From: Tetradesmus obliquus
Lineage: Eukaryota > Chlorophyta > Chlorophyceae > Sphaeropleales > Scenedesmaceae
Assembly: GCA_030272155.1 (NCBI GenBank)
Contig: CP126196.1
Location: 1,798,001 to 1,862,000, forward strand
Direction: 5' to 3'
Length of the DNA: 64,000 nucleotides
A model generated the notes under the pieces. The model ran no database searches. It saw nothing but the letters and a program-made list of their open reading frames with translations, and was not told the DNA's origin. The position numbers and the translations under genes are program-made. This document shows, piece after piece, positions 35,261 to 47,897 of the stretch. The stretch's first letter is position 1, and the number at the start of each line of letters is the position of its first letter.

Positions 35261-36167
35261 TGATGCTCTGGGAGACAGTAGCAGCAGCAGCAAAGCAATG
35301 CTGGTGGCTAGCCCTAAGCAGTTTTGCGTTTGTCTCAAACAGCACAGATGCTCTGAGTTGCTGTCTTGCAGTTCCAGTTGTCAACATTCAACACATGCCA
35401 AGCTGTCATCTATTTGCCGCAAAACTGGGCCAGATGGCACGAATGCTTGAGCATTGATTGCAGTTGCACCACTAGCATGATGTCTGGTTATGATGGCTAG
35501 TGCCATGGCTGCTGTGTGAATATACGCGTACCTGATGAGCACTGTTTTGTCGATACGCACAGTGTTTGTGTGTGTCTCCTGTGTCCCAGGCCCTTTGAGG
35601 CTGATGCATTGACATCATAGCAACTTTGCCTCGGCTGCAAGTAACCCGGGCCTTTTGGTATAAAGGAGAGAAGATGGGTTACATCCGTGTGTTCAGGCGC
35701 GTGATCATGCGCCTCTGCAAGCACACAGAGCAATTTGCCAACCACAAGAGCCACCAATCCAACAATCCCTTATTCCCGGCAAGCAGGCCACTCAAATTTA
35801 AATGACAGCTGACAAATGTGCAGTGCTGTCGTAGCAATCACCGACAAACATGCCAGACAAAAAACTTGGCAGCGTCCTCCAGTGCAGCAGCAAGCTATTG
35901 AGCCAGATCTGCGCAGCGAGGAACCAATGATCTGCTTCAAACCCAAGTTGCCGTCTCACTCGTGCAAACACTGGCGTCTAACGCGACTGATGCAGTGCAA
36001 CACAGCGCAAGCGGCGACATCCATTACGCCAGCGCAGCAGACAGAAAGTGCAGTGCAAGCAACCAGCCAGCAAGCTGTTTACTGCTCAAAGCAGCAGCTG
36101 CAGGGGCCACCATCTGGCCCTAGCAGCAGCCGTTACAAAATCCACAAATTCCCAGCCCCGCTGTCGT
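35261..36167. other. Convergent 3' regions
   Basis: Lies between two genes that end towards each other. It contains the minus-strand TGTAA of the oxidoreductase (TTACA at 36133-36137). No coding sequence or RNA gene is recognised. Confidence 0.5.
36133..36137 (-). terminator. TGTAA polyadenylation signal of the Gfo/Idh/MocA gene
   Basis: Minus-strand TGTAA about 31 nt after the TAG at 36168-36170. Confidence 0.6.
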
Positions 36168-36337
36168 CTACTTCACTGCCTTACTGGCTGCGGCAGCAGC
36201 AGCAGCAGCAGCCACGCGTGTGGGCTGGCGCAGCGGCAGGCCTGCTGCCGTGTAGATGCTGTCTATGAGGGTCATGTTGTCGATGGCGTCACGAGCGTCA
36301 TCATCCATGGCCCGCTGCACCGCACGCTTGGCCCTGC

Positions 36338-36430
<93 letters not shown>

Positions 36431-36659
36431 GTCAACCAGCTGCAGCAACAGGAGCAAATAAACAGCATCCATCATATGTGACAGCATAATGAATGCAGCG
36501 GTGCTAGCAAAAAGTGCACTGCACCCAGATCGCCATGGTGCAAGGCAGCTGCTTGTGTGGCATACATGGCACATGCCACACATGACCTACAGCAGCTCAC
36601 TCTTTGGGTGCTTGCTTGTCTTCCAGCACTCGCAGGTCACTGATGAACCGCGTCAGCTG

Positions 36660-36744
<85 letters not shown>

Positions 36745-37497
36745 GACAGCCCAGGACACCCTAATTAGGAATCACAGCAAGCAGACCAAATGATGACAGA
36801 TGGTGTAGCCGGCAATGCTGCGGACTGTGTTACCTAACTGCTGTTGACGCTACACAGTGACTGGCGCTCACTGCCATGACCAAGTGTTTCCTCTTTCCAC
36901 GCATGTGGCGTGTGGCAATGTTGCAGCTGTGATGGCCGCTGGAGGTTCCACACGCTGCCCGCAGCACAGCATCCCTACAGCAAGCTGCTCCTGCACAATT
37001 CCCTGCCATATATGCTGCTATGTTCCAGCACTTCCAGGCAGCTACCTGGTAGTAGTAGTTGCTCTCGCCGCTGCCGTAGACCTCTATGCTGTGCCTCTGC
37101 TCCTTGAGCCCATCCCCCAGGCTGTCAGGGTTGCAGTCAGACTTGTTGCCGGGGCCGCCAGGCTGCGCCAAGGTGCGCGTGATGCTGATGTTGTGGCCCA
37201 TGGAGGGCAGGATGAAGTTGTTGATCTCAACACGGCCCCTGCAGCATGGCAGCAGATGATGACCTGTGAGAACATGTCTGATGTTTACAAATTTGATCAT
37301 TGAAAGTTGAAATGCAGCATTTCCAAAGTGTAGCCACAACAGCAAGCCTGCCTGCACTTTCTGCAAACCTGCACTCCAGTTGCAGTCGACAGCGCTGATA
37401 CTCACAGGGTGCCTGTTGCGACGAAGCGCGTGCGTGGCCACAGCCCCTTGTGCAGCAAATCAGCCTCAAGCTTGCCCACAGCAGCAGCACCCAGCGC

Positions 37498-37539
<42 letters not shown>

Positions 37540-40500
37540 CTTTGGGTAGGCCAGGGTGGCCTGCATGCGGCCATCAACTGCTCCTCCATCCATCAGCTTG
37601 CCTGCAGGCATGCAAGCAAGCATGTAGAGTGATGTGCAGCAGGTTACAACATTGTGTGGAAGCGTGCAGCTGTGCTGCCTCCTGAACCCTGTTGGGCATT
37701 ACTGGATGCGTGTAGAGGACGATGTCACTGTGCGTTTGCGGCACTTTGCTGCCTACATTCCATACCAGCATAGTGCATTTGAGTTTGCTGCCGCTGCTGA
37801 ATGCTGTTGCGGAAACTGCTGGCAGAGGACGGTCATTGTTGTTGTCAGAGCAGCTAAGACACCTGGAGTCAGCACTGCCTTGCGACAAGCAACTGCTGCT
37901 GCGCCTTGCCTGCTGTTGCGGAGGTGACGTGGGGCCGTGAGCAGCCAGGGAAGAAGCGCAGCGTGTGTGCGCAGTAGCAGCCAGCATCCATCATGGTGCC
38001 GCCTGCAGTGGCCAGGGGGTGCAACAGCAGGCGGTAACAGCGCACCTTGATATGGTGTAACAGCAAGGCCGCCTGCTTAATAGGCTGCAGCGCCGGCGGG
38101 TTATTTCACCTGCAGCTACGGCCTTTACAGCCTTCTGTTGGCACCTCAGCTTTTCGACTGAAGGAGAGGCCACAGCTGACCACCTACTGTTTCTTGAGGC
38201 CTGGGGAGCGGAAGCAGATCAGGCCCTTGTTTGCAACCTTTAGGATGCCAGCAAAATGATGTAAATGATAACATTTACAGCATAGGGCTAAGCCCCGCCT
38301 CACCTGCCAGCCTCGCCTGGAAGCGGATGTCGTCTTTTGAGAAGGCCCAGGCAGGGATGAGCACCTGCACCGCCAGCTGCTGCAGCTGCCCGATGGCCCC
38401 AGACTAGCCACGCAGCCAGCAGCAGCAGTAGCAGCAGCAGCACACTGTTCAATCTTCATGCGGTGAAATGATCTCCAACAGTGCCGACGGTGGGTGATGT
38501 ACAGGAGCTGTGTTTCGTCCTGCAAAGCGCGCTGTACTGTGGCACATTGTGCAAAGGATCACCATGCATAACATCTGCAACAAATATGCCACGGCGTATG
38601 GTTTGAAATGGTTGCTGCTGCAGCTTTCCGTTGTTTCCGCTGCTGGCCCCCCACCTGCAGCAGCTGTGCCACTGCCTTGTTAGCTGGGTGCTCCTTGTAG
38701 TGGAAGGCCTCACGGCACAGCAGCCGCTGCTTGGCCGCAACAGACTGCACCAACCTGGCGCGGCATCAGCAGCGGCAAGAGCCGCAGGTCATGTCACAAG
38801 GCCGAGACAGCAGCAGCAGCAGCAGCGGCAGCGGCGGCGGCGGACCAGCAGCGGCGGCAGGTTTGACATGGCTGCTCGCAGCATGCACATACGTAATCAG
38901 CAGCGAGGCAACGTCAGCTGCGTAGCATGTTACATGGCATAACAGCCGTTTCTTATGATGACATCTATGCATAACATATCTGTATTCACGCAACGCAACG
39001 CACTGCACTGCACCTGCGCAGCCGATGCCAAACTGTGTTGCTGCACAGCCTTGCTTCTTCAACTGCACCCTGTGACGGAGTGCTAAGACGGGATGCATTG
39101 CAAGGCATTGCCGCAATGTGTCAGTTGAGTGCTGTAGCTCACCACTGCTTCCACGTCAGCAACCTGGAGACCACAGTGACTACATCACTCCACTGAGGCA
39201 GCTTGCTGGGATGAAACTGCACTGTACGCAGTGCAACCTGACACTGCACTACATTTGCAGCATTCTGTGATGCATTGCTGCAGCTTGCATGCTCATGCCT
39301 ACCTTGCTTCCTCCGCATTTGCAGTGAAGGGCTTCTCACACAGCACGTGCTTGCCTGCAGCAGGGGGAAGCGGCATGCACTTGCAGGCACTTTTCATAGC
39401 ACTGTGCACGCATGCACGCACGTGCGCATGCGCTGACACAGCTGTGCAGGGAATGAAGAAATTCTGGAAGTCCTTCAAAGGCTGGCTTGGCAGTACACGT
39501 TCCCCAACACACCCCGGGTATTCGGAACTGAGTTCGGAACTGAAGCAGCCTTCCAGCAGGCAAATGCGCCAAGGTCACACACACACACAAGCTAGGCCAA
39601 TCTCAACATCTCAATGGCCGGCTGGGAGGCGTGTTCCCATATGGTGCGTGTGTGCATTGGAGCCGTCTTGAAGCAGCAGTGCTGATTCCTCAGCGCACCT
39701 GCCCGCAGAGCTGCCTCTGCCCACTCGCCGTGCAGCCCATTTGGCGTGGCCACGTATATGGCAGTCAGGCTGGGGTCATCCACCAGCTGCTGGTAGGAGC
39801 CATGCGCCACGGGGATGCTGCGCAGGCAAAACATGCAAAACAATAGGCCATAGAAGGTGGGCAAGATGATATGGGATAGAGAATGGGCGATATGTGATAT
39901 AGCCTGGAGTGAGGCGCATGGCAGGCAGCAGGTACGGGATGTTGAGAAGGACATGCAGGCGACACATGCTACTGCCAGAAGCCTGTTGGAGTGCGGCAGC
40001 TATGGTTGCCATTGAGCAGGTAGCTGTCCTGCTGCAGCATGCACACGCTGGTTGATCAGCCTGACCACAGCCTGTGATCATAGTGAGCAGCTCTGGTGCA
40101 GTTGCGTGTGCTGCTACAGTGCATATGTGTCATGGCCTGCCAAGGCTAGGGGTTGGCAGCTGGCGTACCCGTGCTTTTTGGCATAGTCCGCTGCCCGCTT
40201 GGGGTCCCTTGCTGCCACTGCTGCCACCTCGACATCTGCGATGCGCTGTGCCGGCCAAATCAGCGCATACGTAGCTACCTGTGTTACAGTTCAATGATAT
40301 TTTAGTGGGGAATCAACAGGTTTGAACAGCAGGCATTGCAGTTGCAGCAATGCGTGCCATAGTGCAAGGGAGCAGACAGTAAGCAGCAGCATCAACAGTG
40401 CAAACAGCTGGGGGCGATAGCAATGAAGCAGCAGCGCCTGTATCTGCTGGCTACACGTGGGAGCAGACTCTTCCAAAGCTACAGTCACACCCGGACCTGC

Positions 40501-40670
40501 GAGGCTCCTAGGACCCCTATCCGAACAGGGTTGTCTGTCTTCTGCACTGGGTTGTGTCCTAGGAAGTTGAGCACGCGCTGCAGCTGGCCCGCTGTGCCTT
40601 TGTTGTATTTGTTCTGAGCAATAAGGTCTTTCAGATACGTCGTGTGCACCGCAGCACTTTCTTCGTCCAT
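36168..40670 (-). CDS. Gfo/Idh/MocA-family NAD(P)-dependent oxidoreductase
   Basis: Eleven exons close in phase to 452 residues: 40497-40670, 40169-40278, 39699-39817, 39303-39354, 38655-38754, 38304-38403, 37910-38002, 37406-37601, 37046-37238, 36601-36656 and 36168-36333. The Rossmann motif RIGVLGASQVATYALI (about 50-65) binds the cofactor. CEKPF (Lys142) is the family EKP motif, and MMDAGCY (222-228) and QATLAYPKG follow. The closest type is the dihydrodiol dehydrogenase / D-xylose 1-dehydrogenase group; the substrate is not deducible. A poly-Ser run of about 13 (AGC repeats) interrupts the C-terminal domain. Intron 7 has a GCAAGG donor. Introns 9 and 10 end in (CTG)27 and (CTG)30 beside the acceptor. 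Confidence 0.9.
36340..36429. repeat. (CAG)30 tract, intronic, beside a 3' splice site
   Basis: Thirty perfect CAG units on the plus strand read (CTG)30 in the transcript and end a few bases before the acceptor (CCGCAG) of the last oxidoreductase exon at 36333. Confidence 0.95.
36661..36741. repeat. (CAG)27 tract, intronic, beside a 3' splice site
   Basis: Twenty-seven perfect units, (CTG)27 in the sense of the minus-strand gene, followed by CTGTCAG and exon 36601-36656. Confidence 0.95.
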
Positions 40671-40866
40671 TGCCGCTGCTGTGCTGCTCGGTCTGGCTGG
40701 CTTGTCAGATCGAGCAAGCAAAAGGGGTTTTCAGCCAGCCGCAACACGTCCATCAGCAACTGAATGTTGCATCGAGTTAAGATCTCAAGACATGAATAAC
40801 GAAGAGCTGGCATGAAGGCCTCCCATGACAGCTTCGCAGGAGATGGTCGTCCAAGGTCATATCGAG

Positions 40867-43800
40867 TCATGCTACAATCGCGCTGCCTGCAAAGCTGCTG
40901 CGAGAGGCCCAGCGAGCAAATGATTCTTTGATAAGCTCCATCTGCTGTGATCGTTGTACGTCCTGCAACGGCCCGTGCCAGTCTGGGCCCGCACTGACGC
41001 TGCCTCCTATGAACTTCTCTGCCATCTCCTTGGGGGTACCGTTCCTGCAAGCAGCAATGCAAGAAACACCCAGCTGCTGCCTCACTATCGCTCATACACC
41101 AGCAAATCACGCACAGCACACGCTAACAGCAGCAGCTGATTGGTATAGCATAAGCAATCTGAGGAAGCTGCAGCAGACATCTCATCAGTTGGCTGCAGAG
41201 CGCTGGCTGCATGCGGAATACAGTAAGACTCTAGCACACTGCCAAACCCACACGCCAGCCGCAGTGGCAAGCATAAGCAAGGTGGTTGCAAGTCCAGGCA
41301 GCACGCTCACCTGTAGACCACTATGTGTGTGATGAAGCCCTGGATGTTGAACACGTACATCAGGCAGCCGTTGACCTGCATGGCGCTGCTGCCTGATGTC
41401 AACAACATCTTGAAGCACAGGAACACCTGCAGCCGCCACATGGGCACAAGATGGCGTAGATTGCAGCAATTATATACAGGAAATATACTGTTATAGATGC
41501 AAGTACCGGCGGCGTAGCATGCAAGACAGCTCGGTAGCTCCTACATTCACGGACAGGCCTGGCCTCAACACACGCTATAGAATTTCACACACGATTCTCC
41601 CACCCGAACTGCACAGGTACGAAGAGCATCACTGGATGCAGCGCATAGTCACCTTGTTGCTTGTGGGTGTTGCCGTGCTGGATGTGATGGCCACATTCAG
41701 CTCATACTGCTGCAGCCAGCCAGCCACCCACAGCTTGAGTGCTGTGAGGCCCGCTGCTTTGGACGGGCCCCACACGTGCATGCCGTCAAGCAGCACCACG
41801 CTGTCAACTGCAATATCATCGAGGCTGTCCAGGAACTTGTCACCCTGGGGGCAGTACACATCAGGCAGTACACATCAGGCATTACACATAAGGCAGTCCA
41901 GGCAGTACAAATGTCAACAAGGCTGTCCATGAACTTGTCACCCTGGGGGCAGTACAGGCAGTAGAAATGCTGCAGTACACATGTTGCATTACAGCTGTTG
42001 CAGTACATACCAGGCATTACATGTCTCTGTTACATGCAGTATACGCAGGCAGTGCCCAAACAGCAGAAGGGCATGCCCAAAACGTATACGGCCCAGGAAG
42101 CAGATCAAGCCAGTCGGGCAGTACTGGCAAGTTCCAGCTCATCACACTCAACCTGCCACTGCCGTTACTCACCACCACCAGCAGTATCCACAGGCCTCAA
42201 GCGCCTCCGATGCCTGCTCCAAGCGTACACTAGCGCTGTGCACCTGGTTCTTTTATATATTACAGAATACAAAGCCCTACTGGCTGGCCGTACGCACCTG
42301 GTTCAGCACCTCTATCAGCGTGTGGGCGTGCGTTATCATTTTCAGCTGCAGGCTCTTGCTGGGCATCCAGAAGGGCTGCTGCGTGATGTCACGGATGGGG
42401 CCGATGGTGTCATCGTACTGAGGTTCCCGCAGCTGCAGCAGCAGTACAACATAGAGGGAGGTACGACATGAGGACAGTGCAGCACGGAAGGCAGTACAGC
42501 ATGGATGGCATACAGCAGTACATCAAGAAGCACAGCTGCAGTATGACATAGCACTCCATTGTTACTCGTCAGCTTTGCGCAGATGAAATCCCTCGCCACA
42601 CAACCCTGGTTTTGATGCATTCGTGGTTTGAGTCATGCTTGATTGCGCACCGCACCGCTTGCTGGAAGCCGCCAGACCACAATTGAGGCAGCTTCAAGTG
42701 TGTTGTGCAGTGCACCAGCTTGCTGCTGTGCACATTTGACATGAGGGCAGCCAGCAAGTGACATACATGTTTTTTTGCTACATATGCATGTTTGCCCACT
42801 CACCAGCACCTCCCGCTCCTCAGCAAAGCCGCCCCGCCAGATTGTCACGTCCGTCACCTTGCCCTGCTTGTCTGCCGTGGCGTGCAGCACCCCGAAGTCA
42901 GCCGACTGGCGGAACGTGGGGTTGAGCCCATGGTAGCTGCCTGCAGACCACCACAAGCACAACACCAATTTAACACGTTGACATGCAACCCATTTGCAGT
43001 AGTGAAAACAACATGCCTCATGTGGAGCTGGCGTCATTGTCAATGCATGCATTGTCAACGACATGCCGCCAGTGTCGATGCGACCGGAGCGCATGCGGCC
43101 CAGAAGGCAGGCTGCAGCAGCTGTGAGTTGCTGCTAATGCAAGCAGCCCAGCACAGTTTGCATCGCTTTTGTCCTTTGCAAGCCCAGCGCAACACTACTC
43201 TGTGTGTGTGAAACAGAATGTGCAGCACGTCTGGGAGTGCAGCATGCTGGTGTTTGTAGTTCAACTCTACGCTGTAGCGAATTGTCAGGACAGCAGGGCA
43301 AAGAAGACCTGTGTTGCTGCGCTACTCAATTGCCCAATGCCATATCGCTGCCTGCATAAGCACCTGTGTTGTTTGCCTGCCAGTGGAAGAAGCCCAGCAC
43401 CTCAGTGAAGCCTTTGGCAGCGCCAGCAGTGGCAGCTATCTCCAGGAAGTTGAACGACCAGCCGCTGTACTCTGCAAAGAGCTCCCGATGCAGCGCTGTA
43501 ACCCACTGTGTCCCTGCAAACGGAGCACGGGGCAGCCACACCCCATCGCCCTGGCGGCGGCAGCAGCAGCAGCAGCAGCAGCGCAAGTGGCAACAGCAGG
43601 ACAGGGCGTGTTGATGAGCTGGTGCTTGCTGGGCTGATATGGCAGGTGGACTGAGCAGATGCAACAAGGTTTGGGAGGTGCTACTGCTACATGCCAAGCG
43701 CCATATGTTGGTGTTGAAAAAAAACATTTTTATTTCATAAATACGAAGCAAACTATGGATGACTACATGGCATGCAACCAAACTGGCGGGCTGTGTCAAC

Positions 43801-44135
43801 TGCTGTTCTTGCTTACATGCACTGTCACAGACGGTTGGCAGTAGGCTGGGATGCAGTCATCCCCCAGGTCATTCTTGTTGTCTGTTGCAAAACAGAGGTC
43901 CAATCACAAAATATTGTCAGCGATAAGTCTGCCTGCATATGGGCTATTGCAATACCCACTGCAACATGAGGCCATGCAGCGCTGCTGATGCGGACACCAA
44001 CCACCTACACAGGCAATCCGCCAAGAGCCGCACGTTCCCGAGCGGATCAGGTGCTTGAAGCTGGCATGGCTGTCTCAGAGCGATCGTGGCGGGTGCAATG
44101 ACGCTGTGCAAAAGCAGTAGGAGCAGCAGCTGCAT
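40867..44135 (-). CDS. Secreted protein with SnoaL/NTF2-like segments (tentative)
   Basis: Eight exons (44009-44135, 43817-43881, 43364-43550, 42804-42940, 42298-42417, 41653-41844, 41311-41426, 40867-41044) give 373 residues in phase. MQLLLLLLLHSVIAPATIA is a clear signal peptide. WVTALHRELFAEYSGW, FFHWQANNTGSYHGL and ADKQGKVTDVTIWRGG resemble the helix, sheet and exit strand of a SnoaL/NTF2-like fold. A second similar stretch (HTLIEVLNQGDKFLDSL to VNGCLMYVFNIQGFI then VVYRNG) suggests a tandem pair. ANNTGS is a possible N-glycosylation site. I do not recognise a named family. A partial copy of exon 41653-41844 lies in the intron upstream of it. Confidence 0.65.
41911..41965 (-). repeat. Copy of an exon start with its acceptor
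   Basis: On the minus strand TACTGCCCCCAG followed by GGTGACAAGTTCATGGACAG repeats the acceptor and first bases of exon 41653-41844 (GGTGACAAGTTCCTGGACAG). It lies about 100 bp upstream in the preceding intron, within GGCAGTACA-rich sequence. Confidence 0.85.
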
Positions 44136-44662
44136 ATTCCTGAGGATCAAGCATGCAGAGACCCGATGCAGCAGTTCAGCTTGTATGTAATCGTCAGTAC
44201 TATTTGTAATTGTTCAGTGCAGATATGTCGACTCATGTCCAGCACGCAATTGGTCTGGGTGGGCCTCAGTGGGAGAGCTCGGTTTGAAGTTTGCAAAGCA
44301 TATCGCAAAGCCGCGTACTTCAACGTGTTGTGAAGGCAACACAGAAAACATCAGACGTTTATTACCGGCTTGTCGCTGTAGCAATCGTGTGGTGCGCTGC
44401 TTACCCACAAGCCAAGTTTGGCAGCCAAACCCTATTCGCACCAAGCGGTTGAAGGTACAGCCCATTGTGTTGAACTGCAGCAGAAGACCTCACAACATCC
44501 ACCACTGCATGTCTTGTACGCTTTAGCAGCCTCACAAGGCACGGCGCATGCAAGCATGCTGGACAGGCATGCAGCAGCATGCTCTAGAGTTGTTGAGATC
44601 TCATGCTTGTTCACCACTGGTCAACAGCAACCAAAGGATAGCCATGTCCAGGCTGACAACGG

Positions 44663-44796
44663 TCAACTCATTGCCGCTAGCGCTACAGCTATCTGGCTGC
44701 CCACTGCTGCGTTGTTCTTGACCAGCTGGATGTTGGCTGCCAGCGATGCGCCGCCAGTCTTGCTGCGGATGGACTCCAGCAGGAAGGGCGTCACCT

Positions 44797-44881
<85 letters not shown>

Positions 44882-47743
44882 CAAGGCAAAGCTGCCATAA
44901 CTGAAGCACAGTGCTCAGCAGGTGTAACCAAACTGATCTGCCAGTGTCGCCAGAGCAACGGAGGAGGCTACCTGAACGGCACACGGAAGTGATGCAAGCC
45001 TGAGCACATATGGCTGTCACTGCCATGCATACCAGCATGTAACGCCTGCGCGACTGCACCACCAACAGTCACTTCGTCATTAGCGCTAATGGCTAGCCGC
45101 TCCAAGCACAAGCAAACTCACATCTGCACCAGCGATGCCGCGCTGCTCCGCCTCCTGCAGGGACTCCTGTACGGCCTGCTGTATGGCTGCGCCCTCTGCC
45201 GCATGCGCCTCTGGAATGGGCACAGCCAGCAGCAGCCCAGTGCCCAGCTGCAGCTCATGGCTGGCCCGGATCATGCTGGCAGCCCTGTGGAGTGAGGCAG
45301 CGATGCAGTACGGCAGTGAGGTAGTGATGCATATTGGCAGTGCTGCATGGAAGACTTTGCGCGTGCTGCAGCATGTGCAAGGCAGGCAGTGGGCGCTAGG
45401 CACATCAGCAGTGCAGGTTACACAAGCTGTTGGTGCTCATATTAGAACAAGTTACCTGACCTGTGCACCCGCTGAACAGCTCGATATGCTGCACTGCTTT
45501 CCCCTGCCATGATAGCAACCACGCAAGCAACGCCGTACGCTACACAACAGCCGTGCCTCCATCGTGCTTATCAAGAGTGTGCCAAGCGTCCAGCACCGAA
45601 TGTTGGCCAGGCTAGCAGGCACGCAGCGAGTACCAGCAACATAGACAGCCGAACAGCTGGCAAGATGCCTCACTGCTGCGGGTCATCCACTCTGCAGGGA
45701 GCCTTGCAGCCGCTGTGCCTTGAAAAGAAGGCTGGGAACTCGTCAGCGCCGTAGGCTGCCACACACACGCCCTGCGTCTCCAGGTATTCCAGCGTGCGGG
45801 GAATGTCCAGCAGCTGGCAAGGACAGCAGGCAGGCAGCAGGCACGTACGCATGTGTCATCATTGTTGCAAGCCAGGTGAGGAGAGCAGCGCTGAGTATGC
45901 AACGGCGGCAGCCCTTTTTTGGCAGGGCAAGTCGATCTGTCTATGTTGCTGGATGCCCTGTGCTGTAAAAAAAGTGTAACAGTGATGAGTGCTGTGCCAG
46001 CACGCGAAGGCGAGCCCAGCATGTCACTCTGGAAGGGCCCAGCAGCAGCTCACTGACTTTGCGCCAGCGCACACCACAGCCACGGGCGTCCTGCCCAGCT
46101 CTGTCAGGTCAGCTGACACGTCCATGCTGAGGTGGCCGCCCCTGCAGGCAGGGCAGCAGTGAAGCAGACAGCAGGCGGCTGGCGTAAACAGCAAAATCGG
46201 AACAAAGTACAACCAGAAGATGAGACAGCAGACAGTCCAGACTCCAGAGACAGGCAGATGAGTACAGCTTGGTGAGAGGGTGGCCAAGTGCTTGAGGTAT
46301 AATGGTCATGGGCAGCAGTGGCAGCCAGTCCACAGGCAGCACTCCATTACCACAATAGCACAAGCAAACCAACCAACAAACTTACTGCCTGAATCAATCA
46401 CTCTATTCTATGATGTAGCCAGCATATGTTGCCCACCTGTGCACGCCGCCAATCCCCCCTGTAACAAACACTTTGATGCCGGCGCGCGCAGCCAGCAGCA
46501 TTGTGCCGCTGACAGTGGTGGCGCCATCCAAGCTGCTGCCCAGCACCAGCGGCATGTCTCGCCGCGACACCTTGCGCACAGCGGTGCCGCGCCTGGCTAT
46601 ATGCTCCAGCTGCTGCCTGTCGCAGCCTGTGGAGGTGCGGTGCCGATGCGGCCAGCAGCAAGATGTAATGTGAGGTGGCTTGCCATGCGGGCGTACCACA
46701 CACTATGTTGTGGATTGTTATGACAGTTCAGCGGCAGAAAGGATCCTCGAAAGTGCCAGTGTGGAAAAGCGGCAAGCTCAGGTGCAGCTGCTGCAGCAGA
46801 CTGCAGAGGGCCGGTCACCTTTCAGCAGACCATCTGTGCTGCAGCTGTCACCATCGCCATCCATTCACTGAAGCCAGACTTCATGTGCTGGTGAAGCCGC
46901 TACATACAGATGTTGTTGACAGCTGTGGGCGACCTATGCATAGCTGGCCGCAAGTGATGGCTATGGTGGCTGCCAAAGATAAGATTATCTGTCAGCGAGC
47001 TGTCACCAGCGCTGCAGCTGTCACCAGCATATCTTTACTGGCTGGCTGGCTAACTGACATGAGCTCTGCTCACGCTGCTGTCAAACACGGTTGGCGATTG
47101 TACCCCACCTATGCATGGCTGGCCACCAATTATGGCTATGGTGGCCGGCACTGCACCATGCTGCCGCACCACCTCCTCCACCTCTAGTGCTGTCTGCAGG
47201 TTCTGGGGGTACGGCATGCCTGCAGGCACAGAGGTTAAAGTGTCAGGGCAGTGCAGTGCTGGCAGCAGTGACTGGGCCGACAACAGGAAAACGTAAAACA
47301 TGACGTCTCAGTGTAAGCTTTCCAGTGCCGTTGATGAGCATGCAAGGCAGCGCAGCGGTCAATTGATCGAGGATGCTGCGCATGCCACAGTTAACATCAT
47401 GTAGCAAAGTAGCCACACAGCAGTTCAGGCTGACAGCACTCTGCATGTGAACGCATCTGCTGTGCGGACATGCGCGTGTAAAGATGATTTCTGCAGTTTC
47501 CCACGCACCATGGCTGATTATGGTGCTCTCTAGCGCCACCAGTGGCTTGCCTTGCTGCAAGGCCTGCTGCACCTCTGGAGAGAACTTCAGCTCGAGTGGA
47601 GCACGCTTGCTGGCATCCTGCAGAGCATGCAGTTGCAGAAGTGTCAGCAAAATTCTGCTATAACATCTATACATCAACAAACTGCTAATTGCATTTATGG
47701 CACCAGCAGCGCGCCGCGCTCCGTACACTGACGCTGGTGCAAG

Positions 47744-47785
<42 letters not shown>

Positions 47786-47897
47786 GTTGCGCCCACCAAC
47801 ACACCTTGCATGCGCAGTTAGGGCAGCCAGAACCGGCGCCACCTCCCAGAAGGTGGCGTGCCAGCACCTTCAGCCTGCTTTCCCCTCGCTCTGTCAT
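44663..47897 (-). CDS. psuG: Pseudouridine-5'-phosphate glycosidase
   Basis: The enzyme cleaves the C-C glycosidic bond of pseudouridine 5'-phosphate to uracil and ribose 5-phosphate during RNA-derived pseudouridine breakdown. Eight exons (47805-47897, 47509-47617, 47109-47219, 46437-46626, 46054-46141, 45674-45813, 45122-45284, 44663-44794) give 341 residues in phase. Signature blocks are [17 protein letters not shown] (Glu61), RKVSRRDM (Lys123, the Schiff-base lysine position), [43 protein letters not shown] and ANIQLVKNN. The first exon ([19 protein letters not shown]) is basic and could target mitochondria. The last intron ends in (CTG)27 directly at the acceptor. A copy of the exon 3 end lies in intron 3. 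Confidence 0.93.
44798..44878. repeat. (CAG)27 tract forming a 3' splice site
   Basis: Read from the minus strand it is (CTG)n ending CTGCAG, and the AG is the acceptor of the last psuG exon (44794). The repeat therefore supplies the whole polypyrimidine/acceptor region. Confidence 0.95.
46928..46977 (-). repeat. Copy of the psuG exon 3 end with donor
   Basis: GGCAGCCACCATAGCCAT to CAGCTATGCATAG then GTCGCC (minus strand) repeats the exon 3 end and donor (ACCATAGCCATAATTGG to CATGCATAG then GTGGGG at 47109) about 170 bp downstream in the intron. Confidence 0.8.
47742..47783. repeat. (CTG)14 tract in psuG intron 1
   Basis: Perfect triplet run about 20 bp inside intron 1, on the donor side; in the psuG transcript it reads CAG. 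Confidence 0.9.

Noticed and set aside
36340-36741. Poly-Ala/poly-Gln proteins read from the CAG arrays
   Set aside because: These frames are pure triplet repeats inside introns bounded by good splice sites; they do not indicate genes.
39166-39195. Possible extra oxidoreductase exon near GTTGCTGACGTGGAAGCAG (minus strand)
   Set aside because: In the phase set by the exon before it, it meets a stop at once; exon 38655-38754 joins directly in frame with the expected sequence.
41860-42080. GGCAGTACA-type short repeats as a regulatory array
   Set aside because: Degenerate, intronic and linked to the local exon-start duplication; best seen as simple-sequence expansion.
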